NCBI RefSeq assembly: GCF_014642405.1
Contig: NZ_BMIN01000020.1
Coordinates: forward strand, 22,776-86,775
Reading direction: 5' to 3'
DNA length: 64,000 bases
DNA from: Pontibacillus salipaludis
Lineage (GTDB): Bacteria > Bacillota > Bacilli > Bacillales > BH030062
Part shown: positions 15,676 to 23,506 of the stretch, piece after piece
Layout of the letters: every line of letters starts with the position of its first letter
How positions within the stretch are numbered: position 1 is the stretch's first letter
Program-made: the position numbers and the translations under genes
The notes under the pieces: generated by a model
Database searches by the model: none
Told to the model about the DNA's origin: nothing
Seen by the model: only the letters and a program-made list of their open reading frames with translations

Positions 15676-17010
15676 ATGAAATACATAATCATCGGGGGAG
15701 ATGCGGCTGGAATGAGTGCCGCTATGCAAATTGTACGAAACAGTGAAGGAAATGAAATCGTAACCTATGAGAAAGGTGAGACGTATTCTTATGGTCAGTG
15801 TGGCCTGCCATATACCATTAATGGCATTGTTGATTCCACAGACGATCTTATTGCCAGGACACCAGAAACGTTTCAAGAAAAATACGGAATTAAGACCCAT
15901 ACTCTACATGAAGTAACAAAAGTTGATTGTGAGAAGAAAATGGTTTATGGAACCAATCATCACACAGGGGAAGGCTTTGAAGATCAATATGATCGACTTC
16001 TTGTAGCGACAGGGGCTAGTCCAAATTGTCCTCCGTGGGAGGGTATTGAGTCTGAGGGGATCTTCACCTTAAAAACGATTCCTGATGCAGAGGAAATAAT
16101 GAATTACATAAATGAGGATGTGCAGAATGTAACCATTATTGGAGGTGGCTACATTGGCCTCGAGATGGCGGAAACACTCTGTGACATAGGGAAGAATGTA
16201 CAAATTATCGAGCGTGGTGAACGCCTTGCTAAAATTTTCGATGAAGATATGAGTGAACTCATTCATGAGCAAGCAGAAAAACAAAATGTGAAGCTTACAT
16301 TCAAAGAATCGGTAGAAGGTTTTAAGACCAATGATAATGGTCGTGTAAGATGTGTTGTTACCGATCAGGGAGAGCACCCTTCAGATCTGGTTATAATAGC
16401 CGTTGGGGTGACTCCAAATACGTCCTTTTTACAAGGAACAGGTATTTTCACAAGCGTTCATGGAGCAATTGAGGTGAACACTTACATGGAAAGCACGATT
16501 AAGGATATTTATGCTGCTGGTGACTGTGCCACACAATATCACCGAGTGAAACAACGTCCTGATTATATCCCTCTTGGAACACATGCCAATAAGCAAGGGA
16601 GGGTGGCTGGATTGAATATGATTAATATCCCTACACCATTTAAAGGGATTGTTGGTTCCTCGATCATTAAATTCTTTGATGCTGCTCTTGGTAAAACTGG
16701 ATTATCTGAACATGAGGCTGAGGCGATCCATTTTCCTTATACTTCAGTCACAATCGATTCTAATCATGCTGCAGGGTATTATTCAAAAGATAATCCAATG
16801 AAAGTTAAGTTAGTATACAATGATCATACACGTGTCTTATTAGGTGCTCAAATTATTGGGGGAGAAGGCGTTGATAAAAGGATTGATGTAATAGCAACTG
16901 CCTTATATCATTCCATGACGGTGGACGAACTCGTAGATTTAGATCTGTCCTATGCCCCACCTTTTAATAGTGTATGGGACCCCATACAGCAAGCTGCTAG
17001 AAGAGCCTAA
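15676..17010 (+). CDS. CoA-disulfide reductase / NADH oxidase family flavoprotein
   Basis: The 444-residue flavoprotein has an N-terminal FAD site (IIGGDAAGMSAAMQIVR), the single redox cysteine of the family in YGQCGLPYTI near residue 43, an NAD(P)H site (IIGGGYIGLEMAETL) near 155, the GVTPNT motif, the FAD-binding IYAAGDCA motif, and a C-terminal dimerisation domain. The CGLPY form resembles CoA-disulfide reductase more than water-forming NADH oxidase. Bacilli lack glutathione, so recycling of CoA disulfide is a sensible role. ATG 15676 follows GAGAGGTG. Confidence 0.85.
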   Translation: MKYIIIGGDAAGMSAAMQIVRNSEGNEIVTYEKGETYSYGQCGLPYTINGIVDSTDDLIARTPETFQEKYGIKTHTLHEVTKVDCEKKMVYGTNHHTGEGFEDQYDRLLVATGASPNCPPWEGIESEGIFTLKTIPDAEEIMNYINEDVQNVTIIGGGYIGLEMAETLCDIGKNVQIIERGERLAKIFDEDMSELIHEQAEKQNVKLTFKESVEGFKTNDNGRVRCVVTDQGEHPSDLVIIAVGVTPNTSFLQGTGIFTSVHGAIEVNTYMESTIKDIYAAGDCATQYHRVKQRPDYIPLGTHANKQGRVAGLNMINIPTPFKGIVGSSIIKFFDAALGKTGLSEHEAEAIHFPYTSVTIDSNHAAGYYSKDNPMKVKLVYNDHTRVLLGAQIIGGEGVDKRIDVIATALYHSMTVDELVDLDLSYAPPFNSVWDPIQQAARRA

Positions 17011-17014
17011 CGAG

Positions 17015-17060
17015 AAAGGAGCGATTCATAAACAAATTTATGGATCGCTCCTTCTTATTT
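17015..17060 (+). terminator. Terminator after the flavoprotein gene
   Basis: AAGGAGCGATTCATAAA pairs with TTTATGGATCGCTCCTT (one mismatch) and is followed by a T-rich tract. Confidence 0.88.
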
Positions 17061-17193
17061 GTAAGTTTGTTATACAATAAGTCCAAATGTATATACGACA
17101 TTTTGCCACCTCTTGCGCTCAACTATTAACAATTTTCTGTTTATTTCGGTACTGGAAATAATGTAAACTAGAAAAGAAAGAGAGGGGTTTACT

Positions 17194-18339
17194 ATGCTTG
17201 TAATCAAAAATGTAACAGGTTATAACGGAAGAGGAGAAACGTTTGAAGACGCAACGATAATAATTAAAAACGGTAAGATTGAAGCAATTGGTATGCACGT
17301 CCCCATTCCAGAAGGGGCTCCAGTAATTGATGCAAAAGGGAAAGTAATCACACCAGGATTGATTGATGTACATACTCATTTAGGTGTTTTTGAGCAAGGC
17401 ATTGGTTCAGAGGGGCATGATTTCAATGAAACAAGTAGTGCAACTACAGCCGAAATCCGGGCCCTCGATGGTATTAATCCTTTCGATCAAGGGTTTGATG
17501 ACGCTCGTCAAGGTGGCGTAACAACAGTTCAGATCTTACCGGGTAGTGCGAATGTTATCGGTGGAGAAATGGTTGTCGTCAAAACAGCAGGGACAGTCGT
17601 GGATGAAATGGTCGTTCTTGAACCTTCTGGACTAAAAGCAGCAACAGGTGAAAACCCAAAGCGTGTACATGGAGGGAAAGGAAAGAAACCAAATACGCGA
17701 ATGGGTGTTGCCGCTATATTAAGGCAAAAATTAATTGAAGCACAAACTTACATAAAAGCTCTGGAAAAAGAGGAGAGACCTCGGGACTTGGAAATGGAAC
17801 AGATCGCTAAAGTATTAAAGAAAGAAATGCCTTTACGAGTTCATGCCCATCGTGCAGAGGATATCGCAACAGTGCTTCGTATTAAGAAAGAATTCAATAT
17901 AGACCTGACGATTGAGCACGGAACAGAAGGACATCTCATTACAGATTTCATTGCTAAACATAAAGAAGTGAGTATTGCTGTTGGACCGACAATGACTTCA
18001 AGGTCTAAAGTAGAACTTGCTAACAGAGGATGGCATACGCTAACAGCATTTGGTGAGGTGGGGATTCCATTTGCGATTACAACTGATCACCCAGTCGTAA
18101 CGATTGAACACCTTATTACAAGCGCCATTATGGGAGTGAAAAACGGTTTAGACGAATCCCTTGCTATGCAAGCATTAACGTATAATGCCGCTAAACACCT
18201 AGGTATTGAAGAAAGAGTAGGTTCATTAGAAGTAGGAAAAGACGCAGACCTTGTCCTATGGGACGGTGATCCATTCGACCTTCGGAACAGTCCTGTGCAA
18301 ACAATGATTAATGGGGATTGGGTCTTTACTCAACAGTAA
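17194..18339 (+). CDS. Amidohydrolase of the imidazolonepropionase/dipeptidase-like group
   Basis: The 381-residue metal-dependent hydrolase keeps the amidohydrolase ligands: GLIDVHTHLG in strand 1, HAHRAEDI and IEHGTEG in the middle, TTDHPVV for the catalytic Asp. The C-terminal GSLEVGKDADLVLWDG segment belongs to the composite beta-sandwich. The substrate is unknown; similar Bacillaceae proteins are only called amidohydrolase. The start ATG follows GAGAGGGG. The gene is monocistronic. Confidence 0.85.
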   Translation: MLVIKNVTGYNGRGETFEDATIIIKNGKIEAIGMHVPIPEGAPVIDAKGKVITPGLIDVHTHLGVFEQGIGSEGHDFNETSSATTAEIRALDGINPFDQGFDDARQGGVTTVQILPGSANVIGGEMVVVKTAGTVVDEMVVLEPSGLKAATGENPKRVHGGKGKKPNTRMGVAAILRQKLIEAQTYIKALEKEERPRDLEMEQIAKVLKKEMPLRVHAHRAEDIATVLRIKKEFNIDLTIEHGTEGHLITDFIAKHKEVSIAVGPTMTSRSKVELANRGWHTLTAFGEVGIPFAITTDHPVVTIEHLITSAIMGVKNGLDESLAMQALTYNAAKHLGIEERVGSLEVGKDADLVLWDGDPFDLRNSPVQTMINGDWVFTQQ

Positions 18340-18351
18340 GCTATTGACGGA

Positions 18352-18389
18352 AAAAGCAGCGTTCCACTAAAAATGGAACGCTGCTTTTA
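18352..18389 (+). terminator. Terminator after the amidohydrolase gene
   Basis: AAAGCAGCGTTCCA pairs perfectly with TGGAACGCTGCTTT, then a T run. Confidence 0.92.
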
Positions 18390-18437
18390 TGTGCAATATT
18401 ATCCCTCCCCCTCTGGAATATTCAATATTTGGGCAGG

Positions 18438-18575
18438 AATGTTGAAAACTTGAAGCTGAGACATCTTAGTGTAAATGGGGCCGTTATTTTGTTGAGAGCT
18501 TGGGATGTCTGGGGAACGACTAGCAACCTCGCAACTTCAATTATTCCACATAAGGGGGCTTATATGGAATAATTA
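18438..18575 (+). repeat. GC-rich palindromic repeat, copy 3 (core deleted)
   Basis: The left wing matches other copies (AAGCTGAGACA, GGGCCGTTA, GATGTCTGGGGAACGACT), then the sequence jumps to the right-end hairpin TTATTCCACATAAG/CTTATATGGAATAA (18541-18572). The GC-rich core is missing, consistent with an internal deletion. The rest of the 18390-18653 gap holds nothing else I recognise. Confidence 0.75.
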
Positions 18576-18653
18576 CAAGAAAATTTATACTCCTGAAACT
18601 TTTTGTGAAGCATGTGACTCTAACAAATGAGAACACAGAAAGGGGAAAGCCTT

Positions 18654-19187
18654 GTGAATATAATAAAAGAGGTGAAACGAGCTCGGAAAGGGAATAAAGC
18701 GTCGTTTGAGATGTTAATCCGAGAATACAAAACCACCATGTATCGTGTTTCTAAAACCATCCTGAAACAAGAAGAAGATTGTGCTGATGCTATACAAGAG
18801 GCGATTCTAAAAGCTTTTCATTCCATTAAAACTCTTAAAGAACCAAAGTATTTTAAGACGTGGTTGCTTCGTATAGTTATGAATGAGTGCTATACCATCA
18901 TTCGGAAACAGAAAAAAGTTATTCAACTTGATCAAGTGCCGGAAAGTAGTAGCTTAGAAGAAGGTTATAGCAAAATTGAAACGAAAGAGTTGCTCTACTC
19001 TTTATCTGAGGAAGATGCTTCTGTTCTAAAGTTATTTTACATAAAGGATCTACCAATAAAAGAGATAGCGGAAGTAATGGATATACCTGAGAATACACTT
19101 AAAACAAAACTACGTCGGGCCAAGAAAAGGGCGCAATTACAAGTTAAGGAGGAGGGGCTGCAATGGAAAAGTGGGAACAACAGCTAG
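18654..19187 (+). CDS. ECF-type RNA polymerase sigma factor
   Basis: The 177-residue sigma factor has region 2 (SFEMLIREYKTTMYRVSKTIL, DCADAIQEAILKAFHSI) and region 4 (LSEEDASVLKLFYIKDLPIKEIAE, IPENTLKTKLRRAKKR). It resembles the SigV/SigX-like ECF factors of Bacillus that answer to envelope stress. GTG 18654 lies 8 bases after AAAGGGGAAAG; ATG 18627 upstream has no ribosome site. It overlaps the next gene, a DUF4179 anti-sigma protein, by 25 bases. Confidence 0.9.
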   Translation: MNIIKEVKRARKGNKASFEMLIREYKTTMYRVSKTILKQEEDCADAIQEAILKAFHSIKTLKEPKYFKTWLLRIVMNECYTIIRKQKKVIQLDQVPESSSLEEGYSKIETKELLYSLSEEDASVLKLFYIKDLPIKEIAEVMDIPENTLKTKLRRAKKRAQLQVKEEGLQWKSGNNS

Positions 19188-20476
19188 ACCAGGAGGTAAA
19201 CGGTAATTTGCCTAAGGTTGTAGAACAACAAATAGAAGAGACATTAAATACCTTACCGAATAAGAAAGCAAGCAGGAAGAAGTGGATGTATTCTGTTGCA
19301 GCAGCCGTAGTGGCTACGGGTATAGTGGTTAGTAGTTCATCGGTGTCTACAACCATTGCGGATTCTCTTCAAAGTGTGCCTGTTATTGGCTCAGTAATGG
19401 AAAAGGTAGGCGGTTTAGGAGAGAAGAATGGTCAACAAAAAGGCTTAACTGTCACAGCAGGAGAAGAAGTTGACATCGGAGATCAGACGATTATCTTTAC
19501 AGAAACCCTTTATGATGGCAATAGTATATACATTAGCTACCTTAATACATCCACTGATCTTAACAAACAAGTCCTTTCAGGTGTGCCTACCGTAATGATT
19601 GATGGTGAGCCATTACGAAACTATGGAATTGGTGCTGGTGGGCAGAAATTGAAAGAAGGTGTCTATGGCGAAACGATGTCGATTAGAACCTCGGAAGAAC
19701 TTCCTGATGAATTTCTTTTGACGCTTGGCGGTGAAACAAACGGGTCACAGTGGCAAGTAGATCTACCTGTAGAAAAAAAGGGCGCTGAAACGGTCATTCC
19801 GCTTAACGAAAGTTTCTCAAATGAAGATAATCATTTGCGTTACAGTACGCTTAGCTTTACATCTACTTCTACGAGAGTTCAATTTCAATTAATTACACCT
19901 GAAGATTCTAAGCTCATTCAGAATGGACAGCATTTTGACATTCAGGTAGAGGATGGGAATGGTAGAGTATTAAGAGGTATAGGGGCAAGTAGTAGATCTG
20001 CTTTGTTACATGATGGTACGGTTCAGGGGCAGTATACATTTGATTTGGAACCTTATGGAGAAGATCTTCCTGAAAGCATTACAATCAAGCCATATCTTAT
20101 GAAAATACCGTTAGAGAATGAAGATGTTGAGCCGGTAGTTTTTACAACGAAGAAATGGAAAGGTGAGCCTATCACCCTGTCACAAGGAGAAATGGGTAAT
20201 TTGACTGTACAGAGCGTTGAAAGGATAGAGGGAGATGTAACCATTACCTATTCAGTAGATGGGGAAGATGAAGCCATGCAGTCGAGTACGTTTTGGATAG
20301 AGGACAGTGAAAACAACATGTATAAAGAGAATCGCGTTGAAAGGCGTGTGGAGGGAAACACGTTTAAGCAAACGTTTTATGATTTCCCTGCTGAAGAAGA
20401 TATTTATCTTCACTCAACAGAAATGGATTCTCATCATTATATAAGTAATTTTGAAGTTACCATTGATATACAATGA
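19163..20476 (+). CDS. DUF4179-type membrane anti-sigma factor
   Basis: The 437-residue protein has a short cytoplasmic sigma-binding part (1-50), one membrane segment (WMYSVAAAVVATGIVVSSSSV, about residues 47-67), and a large extracytoplasmic region of beta-rich DUF4179 and immunoglobulin-like type (GLTVTAGEEVDIGDQTIIFTE onward). It should restrain the upstream ECF factor. The 25-base overlap and GGAGGGG inside the sigma gene indicate coupled translation. The stimulus is unknown. Confidence 0.82.
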   Translation: MEKWEQQLDQEVNGNLPKVVEQQIEETLNTLPNKKASRKKWMYSVAAAVVATGIVVSSSSVSTTIADSLQSVPVIGSVMEKVGGLGEKNGQQKGLTVTAGEEVDIGDQTIIFTETLYDGNSIYISYLNTSTDLNKQVLSGVPTVMIDGEPLRNYGIGAGGQKLKEGVYGETMSIRTSEELPDEFLLTLGGETNGSQWQVDLPVEKKGAETVIPLNESFSNEDNHLRYSTLSFTSTSTRVQFQLITPEDSKLIQNGQHFDIQVEDGNGRVLRGIGASSRSALLHDGTVQGQYTFDLEPYGEDLPESITIKPYLMKIPLENEDVEPVVFTTKKWKGEPITLSQGEMGNLTVQSVERIEGDVTITYSVDGEDEAMQSSTFWIEDSENNMYKENRVERRVEGNTFKQTFYDFPAEEDIYLHSTEMDSHHYISNFEVTIDIQ

Positions 20477-20514
20477 AGAAATAGTTTCTAGAAAACTGTT
20501 AAAATGGCATAAAA

Positions 20515-20546
20515 ATACCCCCGTCTATTTATGACGGGGGATTTTA
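20515..20546. terminator. Bidirectional terminator
   Basis: CCCCCGTC pairs with GACGGGGG, with A and T runs outside. It closes the sigma operon and the convergent yhdN-like gene. Confidence 0.9.
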
Positions 20547-21545
20547 TTATTCGACATCTCTTCTAGTAGGAGGAGCCATAAACTCAGGACCTACAGGGTC
20601 TTTAATGTTCTTAACTAGAATTTCGTCAATGTCTTTTTGGGTATCTTCATCAATCTTAAAGTCCATCACTTCATCAATTGGATCCATTTGTTCTGGCTTA
20701 CGTCCACCCCAAAGGGCTGTTCCTGTACCAGGTTGATCTAGAATGAATCGAAGAGCCAGGTGGATAATCCGTTTGTCGAAACGATTTTGAGCTAACTGAT
20801 CAAGCTCGTTCACTGCATTTAGGTATTGTTCATAACGTGGCTGCTGGAATTTAGGATCATTGTTTCGAAGGTCATCTCCATTAAATTGTGTATCCTTTGT
20901 CATCTTTCCTGTTAATAACCCACGGCATAAGCTTCCGTATAACAGCGTATGAAGGCCATGCTCTTGTACATACGGCAGTATATCGTCTTCAATTCCTCGC
21001 TCAAACATATTATACGGAGGTTGTACCGTATGAATGGGAGCAGCTTCACGGAATGTATCCATTTGCTCTGGAGAGAAGTTGCTTACCCCGATTGAACGTA
21101 TTTTGCCTTGCTTATATAAGTAGTAAAGAGCTTCAGCAGTTTCTTCAATTGGCACGGTAGGATCCGGCCAATGAACCTGATAAATGTCGATATAGTCAGT
21201 TTGAAGTCGACGTAGAGAGTCATCAATTTCTTTATGGATGCGTTGTTTGGATGCATCACGGAAAACTTGTTCGTCTTTCCAGTTCATTGCTACTTTCGTT
21301 GCTAGTGTGATTTGATCACGGCCACCATATTGTTGAATGGCTTTGCCGACAATTTCTTCAGAACGTCCAAAGCCATAAACCGGTGCAGTGTCAATAAGCT
21401 TGACGCCTTTATCTAAAGCAGCATGGATTGTTTTAATGGACTGATCTTCGTCAGTTCCACCCCACATCCAGCCACCAATGGCCCATGTTCCTAGTCCGAT
21501 GCGTGAAGTTTCGATTCCCGTATTGCTGACTTGCATGTTTTCCAT
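20547..21545 (-). CDS. yhdN: Aldo/keto reductase, YhdN (general stress protein 69) type
   Basis: The 332-residue NADPH-dependent reductase closely follows B. subtilis YhdN (AKR11 group): IGLGTWAIGGWMWGGTDEDQ, active-site DTAPVYGFGRSEEIVG with the catalytic Asp and Tyr, VHWPDPTVPIEETAE with the catalytic His, and the C-terminal GPEFMAPPTR. It should detoxify aldehydes such as methylglyoxal or 4-hydroxynonenal. ATG 21545 follows GGAGGTG. In B. subtilis the gene belongs to the sigma-B regulon. Confidence 0.92.
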   Translation of the reverse strand: MENMQVSNTGIETSRIGLGTWAIGGWMWGGTDEDQSIKTIHAALDKGVKLIDTAPVYGFGRSEEIVGKAIQQYGGRDQITLATKVAMNWKDEQVFRDASKQRIHKEIDDSLRRLQTDYIDIYQVHWPDPTVPIEETAEALYYLYKQGKIRSIGVSNFSPEQMDTFREAAPIHTVQPPYNMFERGIEDDILPYVQEHGLHTLLYGSLCRGLLTGKMTKDTQFNGDDLRNNDPKFQQPRYEQYLNAVNELDQLAQNRFDKRIIHLALRFILDQPGTGTALWGGRKPEQMDPIDEVMDFKIDEDTQKDIDEILVKNIKDPVGPEFMAPPTRRDVE

Positions 21546-21592
21546 TGTTTCACCTCCAAAGGTTGGTAGCCTTAGCTACTCTCTAGCGAAGT

Positions 21593-21618
21593 TTACCCGC
21601 TAGTTATATAGACTAATC
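21593..21618 (-). promoter_or_regulatory. Possible sigma-B promoter of the yhdN-like gene
   Basis: On the minus strand GATTAG-N14-GGGTAA resembles GTTTAA-N14-GGGTAT. The -10 overlaps an inverted repeat CTAGCG (21583) / CGCTAG (21598) that could bind a regulator. Confidence 0.4.
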
Positions 21619-21650
21619 ATTTAAATAGGTTTTTCAGATGCATGAAAAAA

Positions 21651-21688
21651 GAAGACCTCTCTTATGAAAAGAAAGGCCTTCTTGTTTA
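21651..21688 (-). terminator. Terminator of the TetR-OsmC operon
   Basis: On the minus strand AAGAAGGCCT pairs with AGGTCTTCTT (one mismatch) and is followed by a T run. Confidence 0.75.
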
Positions 21689-21690
21689 AC

Positions 21691-22128
21691 TTAAGCTTTC
21701 GTCCAGTTTGTAACCATATCAACATCTGCGTTATATAAGGTTTGGAATACAGGACAACGATCATCTGTTTTATCCTTTAATTCTTGAATACGTTCATCAG
21801 GTTCACTTGTTTTAATTTGAGCGTTAACAGTTACAGTTTGGAAGTGACGACGCACTCCTTCAGTTCCCATCATGCCACGAGGGTCTAATTCTCCGCGAAT
21901 TTCGAACTCAATGCCCTGCAAGTCAAAGTCCATTTCACTTGCAACCATGTTAGCTACAGCATTTTCACAGCCTGCTAAAGCAGCTAATAGAGTTTCAAGT
22001 GGATTAGCACCCTCGTCAGTTCCACCTTGCTGTTCGGGCTCATCGATAATAATTGTGTGTTTCTTAGCTTTTGCTTCTACCTTTGCACCTTCTGCAGTGG
22101 CTTTAACTCTCATTTGAACATTACTCAT
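21691..22128 (-). CDS. OsmC-family peroxiredoxin-like protein
   Basis: The 145-residue protein has the two family cysteines in LAGCENAV and DRCPVFQTL, with Glu nearby, as in OsmC/Ohr thiol peroxidases that reduce organic hydroperoxides. The short N-terminus is closer to the YhfA/OsmC-like group than to Ohr. ATG 22128 follows AAGGAGT located within the end of the upstream TetR gene, and the genes overlap by 8 bases. The TetR protein is therefore its likely regulator. Confidence 0.87.
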   Translation of the reverse strand: MSNVQMRVKATAEGAKVEAKAKKHTIIIDEPEQQGGTDEGANPLETLLAALAGCENAVANMVASEMDFDLQGIEFEIRGELDPRGMMGTEGVRRHFQTVTVNAQIKTSEPDERIQELKDKTDDRCPVFQTLYNADVDMVTNWTKA

Positions 22129-22714
22129 GTGAATGACTCCTTTGATGTAAAAGTGTATTTTTTAAAATCCAAACAGTGTTTTCAATAGGTTTAGACGTTT
22201 GCTTGACCTTCGCCATTAAAATCGCGCCCTCAATTGAGCTAATGATATGCTCAGCGTAATCATAGGCACGTTGATCCGAGATGAGGTTTGCATCTTTTAA
22301 TGTTTCACTAAGCGCCATAGCCCATTCATGGAAAAAGAAAGCGATTCGTTCACGAAAAGAGGCGTCATGTTCACTCATTTCAATGGCTAAGTTTCCAAAT
22401 GGACATCCTTTTTTTACATTAGAATCTTGGAAAGATCCAAGGGTTTCCTCAAGCATATGATGAATTCTTGTATTAGCAGGTGATTCCCCTTGAAGAATCT
22501 CTTCGATCATTCTCGATTTCCAGGTGTCTATATAGCGATCGATAACGGCTATGCCGAGATCATGTTTCGTTTTAAAATAATGGAAGAACTTTCCTTTCCC
22601 GATACCTGAACTGACTAAAATATCATTAATGGAAGTGGATTGGTATCCTTTCGAACGGATTACATCAGCAGCCACCGATATAATCTCTTCTTTTGCCAAG
22701 GCACCTTTATTCAT
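22121..22714 (-). CDS. TetR/AcrR-family regulator
   Basis: This 197-residue repressor has an N-terminal helix-turn-helix (AKEEIISVAADVIRSKGYQSTSINDILVSSGIGKGKFFHYF) and a helical ligand domain. ATG 22714 is the first Met after GGAAGAG; an earlier in-frame GTG overlaps the operator. CPFGNLAIEMSE in the ligand domain includes a cysteine that could sense oxidants or electrophiles, as in the LmrA/QacR-like and YxaF-like groups. It is cotranscribed with an OsmC gene and preceded by a perfect palindrome. Confidence 0.88.
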   Translation of the reverse strand: MNKGALAKEEIISVAADVIRSKGYQSTSINDILVSSGIGKGKFFHYFKTKHDLGIAVIDRYIDTWKSRMIEEILQGESPANTRIHHMLEETLGSFQDSNVKKGCPFGNLAIEMSEHDASFRERIAFFFHEWAMALSETLKDANLISDQRAYDYAEHIISSIEGAILMAKVKQTSKPIENTVWILKNTLLHQRSHSHE

Positions 22715-22736
22715 TAAGAACACTCTTCCTTTCAAA

Positions 22737-22750
22737 ACCAACCGGTTGGT
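22737..22750 (-). promoter_or_regulatory. Palindromic operator for the TetR regulator
   Basis: ACCAACCGGTTGGT is a perfect 14-base palindrome 22 bases upstream of the tetR start and just downstream of a TATAAC -10 on the minus strand. Autorepression is the simplest reading. Confidence 0.7.
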
Positions 22751-22868
22751 ATGGTTATACAGTAAATGATTCTCGAATTGATGACAATAAATGTGCTTGA
22801 ATAAACATTTTCATAAATTCGACGACTTCTGAATAAAGTAGTACTAGCTTTATGAGGAGGTTTCTACA

Positions 22869-23405
22869 ATGATTAAAGTATCTCAAGGGTCCGCTCTTAT
22901 TTTGTGTTTGCTTTTTTTTATTATACTTAGTTGGGTTGGTCTTATACGGGCGGAGGATATGATTGTGCCAGAAGGATCCTTTTCTCAGGAGACTGTCGCT
23001 TTCCCTGAAGCCATAACGTACGTAGATACAGTTAAAGAACTTGAAAACACAGTCGGGTCATCTGTCTCTACATTTAATGTACTACCAGACTCTTTCGAAC
23101 GAATCAGCATGGGTTATAAAAAGGTAGATGAGGGGTCTTTTTTGACAAGGCAAACATTCATCCGTTATCCCAACGGGAAAATGACGTTTGAACAAGGACC
23201 GAAATTTTCCAAAAAAGAAGTTATCTCATCACAATCAACGGATATGACAGAATTAGTGTTGAATGGACAAGTCTTTCACATGAATATGGAACAGGAGAAG
23301 GCAGATTATGTGGTATGGGAAAATGGTGCGAACGTATATGCTGTATCCACGAACGAATCATTTTCTATAGAAGAATGGAAGATTTTGCTGAGTTCATTAC
23401 AATAA
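22869..23405 (+). CDS. Secreted or membrane-anchored hypothetical protein
   Basis: The 178-residue product has an N-terminal hydrophobic segment (ALILCLLFFIILSWVGLI) acting as signal or anchor, then an extracytoplasmic beta-rich domain with VLPDSFERISMGYKKVDEGSF and a C-terminal helix SIEEWKILLSSLQ. It is reminiscent of the DUF4367-type domain found in anti-sigma and lipoprotein-like proteins, but I cannot confirm the family. GGAGG lies 8 bases before ATG 22869. It stands alone, upstream of a penicillin-acylase-family gene. Confidence 0.65.
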   Translation: MIKVSQGSALILCLLFFIILSWVGLIRAEDMIVPEGSFSQETVAFPEAITYVDTVKELENTVGSSVSTFNVLPDSFERISMGYKKVDEGSFLTRQTFIRYPNGKMTFEQGPKFSKKEVISSQSTDMTELVLNGQVFHMNMEQEKADYVVWENGANVYAVSTNESFSIEEWKILLSSLQ

Positions 23406-23506
23406 GAGAACAGACGCCTTAACGGTTCGTTCGTTAAGGCTTTCTATATGCCACTATACAATTATCTGAAAATTCATATTATAATGTAGGTAAGGGAGGG
23501 AACTGT

